Shown here in pieces: positions 1-6,903 of a stretch of DNA of 7,012 bases. Position 1 is the stretch's first letter. Every line of letters starts with the position of its first letter. The DNA is from Hyphomicrobiales bacterium (GTDB lineage Bacteria; Pseudomonadota; Alphaproteobacteria; Rhizobiales; CAYWUX01), in contig JANQOC010000248.1 of NCBI GenBank assembly GCA_028279265.1, forward strand, positions 1-7,012, in the 5' to 3' direction. Under the pieces are notes generated by a model, which was not told where the DNA came from, searched no databases, and saw only the letters and a list, made by a program, of their open reading frames with translations. The position numbers and the translations under genes are program-made.

Positions 1-417
1 GTCGTGTTTTTTATTTCAGCGCTTGCCGAAACCAACCGCCCGCCCTTTGACCTGCCGGAAGCCGAATCCGAACTCGTGGCCGGTTATATGGTCGAATATT
101 CATCGACACCATATCTGCTTTTCATGCTCGGCGAATATGTTGCGATCGTCATGATGTGCGCGCTGACGACGACCCTGTTCCTGGGCGGGTGGCTGCCGCC
201 GTTCGACATCGCACCGTTTAACTGGATACCCGGCGTCATCTGGTTCCTGGCCAAGGTCTGTTTTGTGTTTTTCATGTTTTCCATGGTCAAAGCCATGGTT
301 CCCCGTTACCGCTATGACCAGCTGATGCGGCTGGGCTGGAAGGTATTCCTGCCCCTGTCGCTGTTCATGGTTGTGGCGGTGTCCGGCATTCTGCACTTTT
401 TTGATCTGGCGCCTTAG
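1..417 (+). CDS. nuoH: NADH-quinone oxidoreductase subunit H (NuoH), 3' part only
   Basis: Inner-membrane subunit of complex I that lies against the peripheral arm and forms much of the ubiquinone-binding chamber. The gene enters the window already open in frame 1, with 138 residues before the TAG stop; the start lies upstream. The fragment begins with the hallmark NuoH/ND1 loop ETNRPPFDLPEAESELVAGY (fragment residues 10-29), an acidic cytoplasmic loop near the quinone site. It is followed by three hydrophobic segments at about 37-64, 77-100 and 114-134. Between the last two is the conserved PRYRYDQLMRLGWK stretch (101-114), typical of the family C-terminus. The GTG at 4-6 is not a real start, because it falls inside the conserved domain. 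The order nuoH-nuoI is the usual nuo operon order. Nothing looks damaged. Identification is very secure; only completeness is limited by the window edge. Confidence 0.97.
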   Translation, partial: VVFFISALAETNRPPFDLPEAESELVAGYMVEYSSTPYLLFMLGEYVAIVMMCALTTTLFLGGWLPPFDIAPFNWIPGVIWFLAKVCFVFFMFSMVKAMVPRYRYDQLMRLGWKVFLPLSLFMVVAVSGILHFFDLAP

Positions 418-454
418 TCAACGAATTGATGGGATGGAAAGTTAAGGAAAGATA

Positions 455-946
455 ATGGCTCGAATTGCACAGGCAGCAAAATCACTCCTCTTGTCAGAGT
501 TTGTGTCGGCGTTCTTTCTGACCCTGAAGTATATGGTCAAGCCGAAAGCGACGATTAATTACCCCTATGAAAAAGGCCCCATCAGCCCACGTTTCCGGGG
601 CGAGCATGCGCTGCGGCGTTATCCCAATGGAGAAGAGCGGTGCATTGCCTGCAAGCTGTGCGAAGCAATTTGCCCGGCGCAGGCGATAACGATCGAGGCG
701 GGACCGCGTGGCAATGACGGTACCCGGCGCACGACCCGATATGACATTGACATGGTGAAGTGCATCTATTGCGGATTCTGTCAGGAAGCCTGTCCGGTGG
801 ATGCGATTGTCGAAGGTCCGAACTTTGAATTCGCCACCGAAACCCGTGAGGAATTGTATTACAGCAAGGAGCGCTTGCTCGCCAATGGCGACCGCTGGGA
901 GCGGGATATTGCCCGCAATATTTCACTGGATGCGCCTTATCGGTGA
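455..946 (+). CDS. nuoI: NADH-quinone oxidoreductase subunit I (NuoI), two [4Fe-4S] ferredoxin-type subunit
   Basis: Peripheral-arm subunit of complex I (TYKY in mitochondria) that holds clusters N6a and N6b and relays electrons toward N2 and quinone. The 163-residue product has two canonical 8Fe-ferredoxin motifs: CIACKLCEAICP, with ligands Cys63, 66, 69 and 73, and CIYCGFCQEACP, with ligands Cys103, 106, 109 and 113. Each is followed by the family Pro. The N-terminal ~30 residues form a hydrophobic/amphipathic segment that in this family lies along the membrane surface next to NuoH. The length matches the short alphaproteobacterial/mitochondrial form (E. coli is about 180). The ATG at 455 is the first in-frame start after an in-frame TAA at 443-445, and it follows an AGGA ribosome site at 445-448. 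It lies 37 bases after nuoH and 61 before nuoJ, in the same operon. Confidence 0.98.
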   Translation: MARIAQAAKSLLLSEFVSAFFLTLKYMVKPKATINYPYEKGPISPRFRGEHALRRYPNGEERCIACKLCEAICPAQAITIEAGPRGNDGTRRTTRYDIDMVKCIYCGFCQEACPVDAIVEGPNFEFATETREELYYSKERLLANGDRWERDIARNISLDAPYR

Positions 947-1007
947 TTGGCAGGATCGCAAGATGGCAGGTCAGAGACTGGCTTGAAAATTTGAGAAAGA
1001 CGAAACG

Positions 1008-1619
1008 ATGTTGAGTGGCTTTTTTTTCTATCTGTTTTCAGCAATGGTGGTCGCCAGCGCCTTTATGGTGATTACCGCGCGAAATCCCGTGCACGGCGTT
1101 TTGTTCTTGATCCTTGCCTTTTTTAATTCCGCCGGATTGTTCCTGCTGCTGGGAGCCGAGTTCCTGGCGATGATACTGGTCATCGTTTATGTCGGCGCGG
1201 TTGCCGTGCTGTTCCTGTTCGTCGTGATGATGCTCGATGTTGACTTCGCCGAACTGCGGGCGGGGTTTATCAAATATCTGCCTTTCGGAGCGACGGTCGG
1301 AATAATCCTCCTGATCGAACTGATTATGGTTCTCGGCGGCTGGGCGATTTCGCCGGAATTGAAGTCAACGGTCGCGGCGCCGTTTAAAGCCGCGCCGAAT
1401 ATTACAAATACCGAGGCCATCGGGCGCATTCTATATACCGACTATGTTTATTTCTTTGAGCTCGCAGGACTGATCCTGCTGGTTGCCATGATCGGAGCGA
1501 TCGTTTTAACCCTGCGGCAGAAGGAAGGCGTCCTGCGCCAGGATATCTCCGCCCAGGTGGCCCGCACGCCGGCGACGTCCATCGAAGTCAAGCCGGTCAA
1601 GCCTGGTGCGGGTCTTTAG
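1008..1619 (+). CDS. nuoJ: NADH-quinone oxidoreductase subunit J (NuoJ)
   Basis: Small membrane subunit (ND6 family) between the quinone module and the antiporter-like pumps. Its third helix contains a conserved pi-bulge thought to take part in coupling. The 203 residues give five hydrophobic segments at about 3-23, 30-50, 54-76, 90-112 and 147-168. The family signature EFLAMILVIVYVGAVAVLFL spans residues 51-70 and includes the conserved Tyr61 and Gly63. A polar C-terminal tail of about 35 residues (Q171 onward) ends in a Pro/Lys-rich stretch; this tail makes the protein somewhat longer than the E. coli one (about 184). An in-frame TGA at 984-986 limits upstream extension, and ATG 1008 is the only ATG between it and the domain. 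The ribosome site is weak (GAG at 993-995 or the A/G-rich run after it). A run of eight T covers codons 5-7. Confidence 0.97.
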   Translation: MLSGFFFYLFSAMVVASAFMVITARNPVHGVLFLILAFFNSAGLFLLLGAEFLAMILVIVYVGAVAVLFLFVVMMLDVDFAELRAGFIKYLPFGATVGIILLIELIMVLGGWAISPELKSTVAAPFKAAPNITNTEAIGRILYTDYVYFFELAGLILLVAMIGAIVLTLRQKEGVLRQDISAQVARTPATSIEVKPVKPGAGL

Positions 1620-1660
1620 AGAAATGTCGCGTGTGACGGCGAAAAAGGGGTGACCTAAAA

Positions 1661-1969
1661 ATGGAAATCGGACTGCCACATTATCTGACGGTTGCCGCCA
1701 TTCTGTTTACATTGGGTGTGTTTGGAATATTCCTGAACCGCAAGAATGTCATCGTCATCCTTATGTCGATCGAGCTTATGCTGCTGGCGGTGAATATCAA
1801 TCTCGTTGCCTTCTCCTCGCATCTGGGAGATCTCGTCGGCCAGGTGTTTGCGCTTCTGGTTCTGACAGTTGCCGCCGGAGAGGCGGCCATAGGGTTGGCC
1901 ATTGTCGTCGTCTATTTCCGCAATCGCGGCAGTATTGCCGTTGAAGATATAAATATGATGAAAGGCTGA
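1661..1969 (+). CDS. nuoK: NADH-quinone oxidoreductase subunit K (NuoK)
   Basis: Small inner-membrane subunit (ND4L, related to MrpC) that forms part of the proton path between NuoJ and NuoN. The product has 102 residues (E. coli 100) and three hydrophobic helices at about 5-25, 29-51 and 60-86. The two buried glutamates essential in the family are present: Glu38 in the MSIELML context and Glu74 in the AAGEAAIGLAI context, matching E. coli Glu36 and Glu72. The start ATG follows a good ribosome site, GGGGTGA (1647-1653), 7 bases upstream. An in-frame TGA at 1634-1636 rules out a longer N-terminus. The stop lies 11 bases before nuoL. It is intact and unremarkable. Confidence 0.98.
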   Translation: MEIGLPHYLTVAAILFTLGVFGIFLNRKNVIVILMSIELMLLAVNINLVAFSSHLGDLVGQVFALLVLTVAAGEAAIGLAIVVVYFRNRGSIAVEDINMMKG

Positions 1970-1980
1970 GGCGCGGCATC

Positions 1981-3918
1981 ATGTATTCAGCAATTGTTTT
2001 TCTCCCCCTGATCGGATGTCTCATTGCCGGATTTTTCGGCCGCTTTATCGGCGCGCGGGGCAGTGAAATCGTCACCTGCTCGCTCATGGTACTGGCAGCC
2101 ATTCTTTCTTGGGTCGTTCTCATCGATGTCGGTCTGAACGATGGCGGCGGACGCGTCGAAATTCTGCGATGGATTTCATCGGGAGATCTTGATGTCAGCT
2201 GGAGTCTGCGCGTTGATACGCTCACGGCGGTGATGCTGGTTGTCGTCAATACGGTCTCGAGCCTGGTGCATATCTACTCCATCGGTTATATGCACGACGA
2301 TCCCCACCGCCAGCGCTTTTTCGCTTATCTCTCCCTGTTCACTTTCTCGATGCTGATGCTGGTGACGTCAGACAATTTCCTGCAGCTGTTTTTCGGCTGG
2401 GAAGGCGTGGGGCTGGCGTCCTATCTGTTGATTGGTTTCTGGTATCAAAAACCGTCCGCTAACGCGGCCGCCATCAAAGCTTTCGTGGTCAATCGCATTG
2501 GCGATTTCGGGTTCGCCCTCGGCATCTTCGCCGTCTTTTTCGTCTTCGGCACTATCGACTTTGATACGGTTTTCGCAAAAGCGCCGGAGCAGGTGGGCAA
2601 GACGATCGAATTCCTGGGTTATCAGATCGATGTGATAACCCTCATCTGCCTGCTCCTGTTCATGGGGGCGATGGGGAAATCGGCGCAATTCCTTTTGCAC
2701 ACCTGGTTGCCGGATGCCATGGAAGGCCCGACACCGGTTTCCGCCCTGATCCATGCCGCCACCATGGTCACCGCCGGTGTCTTCATGGTCGCACGGCTGT
2801 CGCCCTTGTTTGAATTTTCGCCCACAGCCCTGATCGTTGTCACGGCAATCGGCGCGACAACGGCGTTCTTCGCAGCCACCGTCGGACTGGTACAAAACGA
2901 TATTAAGCGGGTGATTGCCTATTCAACCTGTTCCCAGCTTGGATACATGTTTGTCGCTCTGGGTGTCGGGGCCTATTCCGTAGGCATCTTCCATCTTTTC
3001 ACCCATGCGTTCTTCAAGGCATTGCTGTTCCTGGGTTCCGGGTCAGTAATTCATGCCATGAGTGATGAGCAGGATATTCGCCACATGGGCGGCCTGCGCA
3101 AGCTCATTCCCTTTACCTGGGCAATGATGCTGATCGGTACCCTTGCCCTGACGGGTTTTCCGTTTACGGCCGGTTTTTACTCCAAGGACGCCATCGTTGA
3201 AGCGGCGTTTGCCGCTCATTCCGGAATCGGGATGTACGCCTTTTACGCCACTGTCATCGCCGCCTTTATGACATCGTTCTATTCCTGGCGACTGATGTTC
3301 CTGACTTTCCACGGTAAGAGCCGGGCCAAGCAGGATGTCCTCGATCACGTGCACGAGAGCCCCTGGGTGATGCTCATCCCGCTTGTTCTGCTGGCTGTGG
3401 GGTCCATCGTTGCCGGTTTCTTATTCAAAGCTTATTTCGTTGGCGACGCCTACCAGTCATTCTGGCGTACGTCCCTGTTTACGGGCACCGGCAACACCAT
3501 TCTCGAGGACCTGCACCATGTTCCGAAACTGGTGGTGTTCATGCCGACGATCATGATGGTGGCGGGTTTCCTCGTTGCCTGTCTGATGTATATCTGGGTC
3601 CCGGTCCTGCCGCTGCTCATGTCACGGATGTTTAAACCGATCTACCTGTTTTTCCTCAACAAATGGTACTTCGACGAACTTTATGACTGGGTTTTCGTCA
3701 GACCTGCAAAATGGCTGGGGCGTTTCCTCTGGAAAATCGGCGACGGGCGGATCATTGACGGATTGGGCCCCGATGGGGTTACCGCGCGCGTTATTGATGT
3801 CACCAACCGGGTTGTCCGCCTGCAAAGCGGCTATGTGTATCACTATGCCTTTGCGATGCTGATCGGGGTTGCATTGCTGGTGACCTACTTCATGTTTGCG
3901 ACAGGAGGGGTGCAGTAA
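1981..3918 (+). CDS. nuoL: NADH-quinone oxidoreductase subunit L (NuoL), distal antiporter-like proton pump
   Basis: Largest membrane-arm subunit (ND5 family), homologous to Mrp Na+/H+ antiporter subunits. It carries a proton channel and the long lateral helix that runs along the arm. It has 645 residues (E. coli about 613), many hydrophobic helices, and the Proton_antipo_N domain followed by the Proton_antipo_M domain. Family charged residues are all in place: Glu141 in GWEGVG (E. coli Glu144), Asp175 in NRIGD (Asp178), Lys233 in AMGKSAQ (Lys229), His338, His342 and Lys346 in HLFTHAFFKALLFL, and Lys402-Asp403 in YSKD (Lys399/Asp400). The region from about 550 to 610 fits the lateral amphipathic helix, and about 618-640 the final anchoring helix. 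A GAGG ribosome site at 1968-1971 overlaps the nuoK stop, 9 bases before the ATG. The TAA shares one base with the nuoM start. Confidence 0.98.
   Translation: MYSAIVFLPLIGCLIAGFFGRFIGARGSEIVTCSLMVLAAILSWVVLIDVGLNDGGGRVEILRWISSGDLDVSWSLRVDTLTAVMLVVVNTVSSLVHIYSIGYMHDDPHRQRFFAYLSLFTFSMLMLVTSDNFLQLFFGWEGVGLASYLLIGFWYQKPSANAAAIKAFVVNRIGDFGFALGIFAVFFVFGTIDFDTVFAKAPEQVGKTIEFLGYQIDVITLICLLLFMGAMGKSAQFLLHTWLPDAMEGPTPVSALIHAATMVTAGVFMVARLSPLFEFSPTALIVVTAIGATTAFFAATVGLVQNDIKRVIAYSTCSQLGYMFVALGVGAYSVGIFHLFTHAFFKALLFLGSGSVIHAMSDEQDIRHMGGLRKLIPFTWAMMLIGTLALTGFPFTAGFYSKDAIVEAAFAAHSGIGMYAFYATVIAAFMTSFYSWRLMFLTFHGKSRAKQDVLDHVHESPWVMLIPLVLLAVGSIVAGFLFKAYFVGDAYQSFWRTSLFTGTGNTILEDLHHVPKLVVFMPTIMMVAGFLVACLMYIWVPVLPLLMSRMFKPIYLFFLNKWYFDELYDWVFVRPAKWLGRFLWKIGDGRIIDGLGPDGVTARVIDVTNRVVRLQSGYVYHYAFAMLIGVALLVTYFMFATGGVQ
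3904..3912 (+). promoter_or_regulatory. Strong ribosome binding site for nuoM inside the nuoL end
   Basis: GGAGGGGTG lies within the last codons of nuoL, 5 bases before the nuoM ATG at 3918. It is the best Shine-Dalgarno match in the window. With the TAATG stop/start overlap it supports direct translational coupling or reinitiation between nuoL and nuoM, and it fixes the nuoM start. Confidence 0.85.
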
Positions 3919-5435
3919 TGACCACTGATTGGCCTATCCTGTTTGCCATAACTTTCCTGCCCCTGATCGGTGCAGTTTTCATTCTGTTCATTCCCAATGA
4001 CGATGAAATCGCCGCGCAGAATGCCCGGCGGGTGGCGCTGTGGACGACGGTAATTACCTTCTTTGTTTCGCTCATCATCTGGATCGAGTTTGATTACAAC
4101 ACCTCCGCGTTCCAGTTTGTTGAAGAGCGCAGCTGGCTGGGAGGGACGATAAACTACCGCATGGGTGTCGACGGTATTTCGATGCCGTTTATCATTCTCA
4201 CGACTTTCCTGATGCCGGTTTGTATCCTGGCGAGTTGGCAATCCATCACGACCCGAGTACGTGAATATATGATTGCGTTTCTGGTCCTGGAAACGCTGAT
4301 GATCGGTGTGTTCTGTGCCCTTGATCTGGTGCTGTTCTATCTGTTCTTCGAGGGTGGCCTTATCCCGATGTTTCTCATCATCGGCGTATGGGGCGGTCAA
4401 AGACGGGTCTATGCGAGTTTCAAGTTTTTCCTCTACACCTTACTCGGTTCCGTCCTCATGCTCCTGGCGATTATGGCCATGTTCTGGAACGCGGGTACTA
4501 CCGACATAACGACGCTCCTGACCCACAAGTTTCCGGTTGAGATGCAAACCTGGCTGTGGCTCGCGTTCTTTGCTTCCTTTGCCGTGAAAATGCCCATGTG
4601 GCCGGTCCATACCTGGCTGCCGGATGCGCACGTCGAAGCGCCAACGGCGGGCTCCGTGATCCTGGCGGCCATCCTCCTGAAGATGGGGGGCTACGGGTTC
4701 CTGAGGTTTTCGATACCGATGTTCCCGGTTGCCTCCGCGGACTTCGCAAATCTGGTCTTCCTCCTGAGTGTGGTGGCCATCATCTATACATCCCTGGTGG
4801 CCCTGGCTCAGGAAGACATCAAGAAACTCATCGCCTATTCGTCCGTCGCCCATATGGGTTTCGTGACTATGGGGATATTTACGCTTACAACCCAGGGCGT
4901 TGAGGGTGGCATTTTCCAGATGCTCTCCCACGGGATCGTGTCCGCAGCACTATTCCTGTGTGTCGGCGTCATATACGACCGCATGCATACCCGCAATATT
5001 GATGCCTATGGCGGCCTTGTTAATCGCATGCCGATTTATGCTTTCTGTTTCATGGTGTTTACAATGGCTAATGTGGGATTGCCGGGCACCAGCGGATTCG
5101 TCGGCGAGTTCCTGGCCCTGCTGGCGGCCTTCAAGGTCAATACATGGGTCGCGACACTTGCCACGACCGGAGTCATCCTGTCCGCGGCTTATGCGCTATG
5201 GCTCTATCGGCGGGTTATTTTCGGGCAGCTTGAAAAGCCCAACCTCGCGGCGATCAAGGATATGAATTTCCGCGAAGTCGCATTCATGGCGCCGCTCGTG
5301 GTGCTGACGATATTGTTTGGAATTTATCCATCGATCTTGCTCGATGTCATGGCTGTATCGGTCAACAATTTGCTGACCAACTACCAGGCAGCCCTTGCGG
5401 AAGCGGGCCAGTTGCCGGCCCTCGCAGCCCGGTAA
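3918..5435 (+). CDS. nuoM: NADH-quinone oxidoreductase subunit M (NuoM), central antiporter-like proton pump
   Basis: Membrane-arm subunit of the ND4 family, positioned between NuoL and NuoN, with one proton channel. The 505 residues are close to the E. coli length (about 509). An N-terminal hydrophobic domain is followed by a Proton_antipo_M domain. Key residues are present: Glu145 in FFEGGLIPMF (E. coli Glu144), Lys224 in FAVKMPMWPVHTWLPDAH (Lys234), Lys255 in LLKMGGYGFLRF (Lys265) and Glu397 in GFVGEFLALL (Glu407). The motif AYSSVAHMGFV is also typical of this superfamily. The start ATG shares its first base with the nuoL stop (TAATG), which suggests coupled translation. The C-terminal ~15 residues are Ala/Leu-rich and not conserved. 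No damage or unusual insertion is visible. Confidence 0.98.
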   Translation: MTTDWPILFAITFLPLIGAVFILFIPNDDEIAAQNARRVALWTTVITFFVSLIIWIEFDYNTSAFQFVEERSWLGGTINYRMGVDGISMPFIILTTFLMPVCILASWQSITTRVREYMIAFLVLETLMIGVFCALDLVLFYLFFEGGLIPMFLIIGVWGGQRRVYASFKFFLYTLLGSVLMLLAIMAMFWNAGTTDITTLLTHKFPVEMQTWLWLAFFASFAVKMPMWPVHTWLPDAHVEAPTAGSVILAAILLKMGGYGFLRFSIPMFPVASADFANLVFLLSVVAIIYTSLVALAQEDIKKLIAYSSVAHMGFVTMGIFTLTTQGVEGGIFQMLSHGIVSAALFLCVGVIYDRMHTRNIDAYGGLVNRMPIYAFCFMVFTMANVGLPGTSGFVGEFLALLAAFKVNTWVATLATTGVILSAAYALWLYRRVIFGQLEKPNLAAIKDMNFREVAFMAPLVVLTILFGIYPSILLDVMAVSVNNLLTNYQAALAEAGQLPALAAR

Positions 5436-5453
5436 GAAGAAGAGGAATTATTC

Positions 5454-6890
5454 ATGTCTGTCCTGATGCAATATGCTCCGCTTCTTCCCGAGATCGTCCT
5501 CGCGGTCGGCACGCTGGTTCTGTTATTGGTCGGTGCATTCAGCAGCAACAGATCGTCGGTCACTGTGACCTGGCTGTCTCTGATACTGATGGTGATCACC
5601 GCCGGACTGATTATCTATCAGTCGTCCGAAACCGTCGAAATGTTCAACAAGACCCTGATCATCGATTCCTATGGCCGATTTATCAAGATTCTGATTTTGA
5701 TCGGTTCAGGCGTGGCCTTGTTCATGTCCATCGATCAATTGCGTCAGAGCCAGATCCTGAAATTCGAATATGCCATTCTGGTCCTGTTCGCGACCCTGGG
5801 CATGCTGCTCATGGTATCGGCGAACGATCTGATCTCGCTTTATCTGGGGCTTGAGCTCCAGAGTCTCGCACTCTATGTGGTCGCTGCATTCCGGCGCGAC
5901 TCCGTCCGTTCCAGTGAAGCCGGACTGAAATATTTCGTCCTCGGCGCTCTGTCATCCGGCATGCTCCTTTATGGTGCATCGCTGATTTACGGTTTTACGG
6001 GGTCGACAACCTTTCCGCAGATCGCCGCCGTCCTGCAGGAGTCCGGGACAAATCTCGGACTGATCTTCGGGCTGGTGTTTTTGATCAGCGGCCTGGCCTT
6101 CAAGATTTCCGCGGTTCCTTTTCATATGTGGACACCGGATGTCTATGAGGGTGCGCCAACACCCGTGACCGCCTTTTTTGCCGCGGTACCGAAAATCGCG
6201 GCCATGGCCCTTTTCGTGCGCGTAGCCCTGACGGCCTTCCCGTCAATCACCAGTGACTGGCAGCAGATCGTCGTTTTCATCTCCATCGCCTCCATGGGAC
6301 TGGGAGCGTTCGCGGCCATTGGACAGACAAACATCAAGCGACTGATGGCCTATAGTTCCATCGGACATATGGGTTTCGCTCTTGTGGGATTGGCGGCCGG
6401 AAGTGTCGATGGCGCCAAGGGGGTGATCATTTATCTGGCTATCTATCTGGCCATGACCCTCGGCACGTTTGCCTGCATTCTGGCCATGAACCGATCGGAA
6501 GGTTTGGTTGAAAACATCGACGACCTTGCGGGTCTGTCACAGAACAATCTTCCCATGGCTTTCTTGCTGGCCATGCTCCTGTTTTCACTGGCTGGTATTC
6601 CGCCTCTTGCGGGCTTCTTTGCTAAATTTTACGTGTTCCTGGCCGCCATCAAAGCGGATCTTTATGCCCTTGCCGTCATCGGCGTCCTGGCCAGTGTCGT
6701 GGGGGCCTATTATTACCTGCGTATTATCAAGGTCATGTTTTTCGATCCGCCCGCCGAACCGTTTGAGCCGATGTCCGGCCGGTTAAAGCTGGTGCTTGGA
6801 GTTTCTGGATTGTTTGTGCTGCTGTTTGTTGTGAGCCCAGCGCCGCTCGTTACGGCAGCCGAAATCGCCGCGAAGGCTTTGTTTCTTTAA
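5454..6890 (+). CDS. nuoN: NADH-quinone oxidoreductase subunit N (NuoN), proximal antiporter-like proton pump
   Basis: Membrane-arm subunit of the ND2 family, closest of the three antiporter-like subunits to NuoK and the quinone module. The 478 residues match the bacterial length (E. coli about 485; the longer bacterial form, not the truncated metazoan ND2). Conserved charged residues are Glu134 in LGLELQSLALYV, Lys217 in GLAFKISAVPFHMW, Lys247 in VPKIAAM and Lys391 in GFFAKFYV (E. coli Glu133, Lys217, Lys247 and Lys395). The motifs WTPDVYEGAPTPVTAFFA and AYSSIGHMGFAL are diagnostic of NuoN. An AGAGGAA ribosome site at 5441-5447 precedes the ATG by 6 bases, and the gap after nuoM is 18 bases. 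It is the last nuo gene here, and its TAA is followed after 13 bases by birA with no terminator between them. Confidence 0.98.
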   Translation: MSVLMQYAPLLPEIVLAVGTLVLLLVGAFSSNRSSVTVTWLSLILMVITAGLIIYQSSETVEMFNKTLIIDSYGRFIKILILIGSGVALFMSIDQLRQSQILKFEYAILVLFATLGMLLMVSANDLISLYLGLELQSLALYVVAAFRRDSVRSSEAGLKYFVLGALSSGMLLYGASLIYGFTGSTTFPQIAAVLQESGTNLGLIFGLVFLISGLAFKISAVPFHMWTPDVYEGAPTPVTAFFAAVPKIAAMALFVRVALTAFPSITSDWQQIVVFISIASMGLGAFAAIGQTNIKRLMAYSSIGHMGFALVGLAAGSVDGAKGVIIYLAIYLAMTLGTFACILAMNRSEGLVENIDDLAGLSQNNLPMAFLLAMLLFSLAGIPPLAGFFAKFYVFLAAIKADLYALAVIGVLASVVGAYYYLRIIKVMFFDPPAEPFEPMSGRLKLVLGVSGLFVLLFVVSPAPLVTAAEIAAKALFL

Positions 6891-6893
6891 ACC

Positions 6894-6897
6894 GGAA
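6894..6897 (+). promoter_or_regulatory. Short ribosome binding site for the TTG start of birA
   Basis: GGAA lies 6 bases before TTG at 6904. It is a weak Shine-Dalgarno match, but it is correctly spaced and supports the non-ATG start; no ATG or GTG occurs in this frame between the preceding in-frame TGA (6832-6834) and the window end. Confidence 0.5.
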
Positions 6898-6903
6898 TCT
6901 GAA

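Noticed and set aside
801..986. Small + strand frame overlapping the end of nuoI and the nuoI-nuoJ gap
   Set aside because: Most of it overlaps nuoI in another frame, it has no clear ribosome site, and the product resembles nothing I recognise.
1008..1030. T8 tract considered as the tail of an intrinsic terminator between nuoI and nuoJ
   Set aside because: No GC-rich inverted repeat lies directly before the T run, and the tract is inside the nuoJ coding sequence.
2368..2895. Open frame of 175 codons on the minus strand inside nuoL
   Set aside because: It is fully antisense to the conserved core of nuoL, has low-complexity charged composition and no family motif; it is a shadow of the real gene.
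3885..4400. Open frame of 171 codons on the minus strand, opposite the nuoL end and nuoM start
   Set aside because: It is antisense to two well-identified conserved genes, its predicted product is strongly polar with no recognisable domain, and it is explained by the codon composition of the opposite strand.
4556..5265. Two + strand open frames (4556-4903 and 4900-5265) in another frame of nuoM, nearly end to end
   Set aside because: They lie inside the conserved NuoM core, whose own frame is unbroken. The products (Gly/Arg-rich, then Cys/Ser/Arg-rich) match no family I recognise and look like frame-shifted readings of membrane-protein codons.
1981..6890. Possibility that the three antiporter-like genes belong to an Mrp antiporter or hydrogenase-type complex instead of complex I
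   Set aside because: Order and neighbours (nuoH, nuoI with two 4Fe-4S motifs, nuoJ, nuoK) and subunit-specific motifs in each gene match NDH-1; no mrp or hydrogenase genes are present.
6888..6903. Possible transcription terminator after nuoN
   Set aside because: The 13 bases between nuoN and birA contain no stem-loop followed by a T run, so termination here is not supported.
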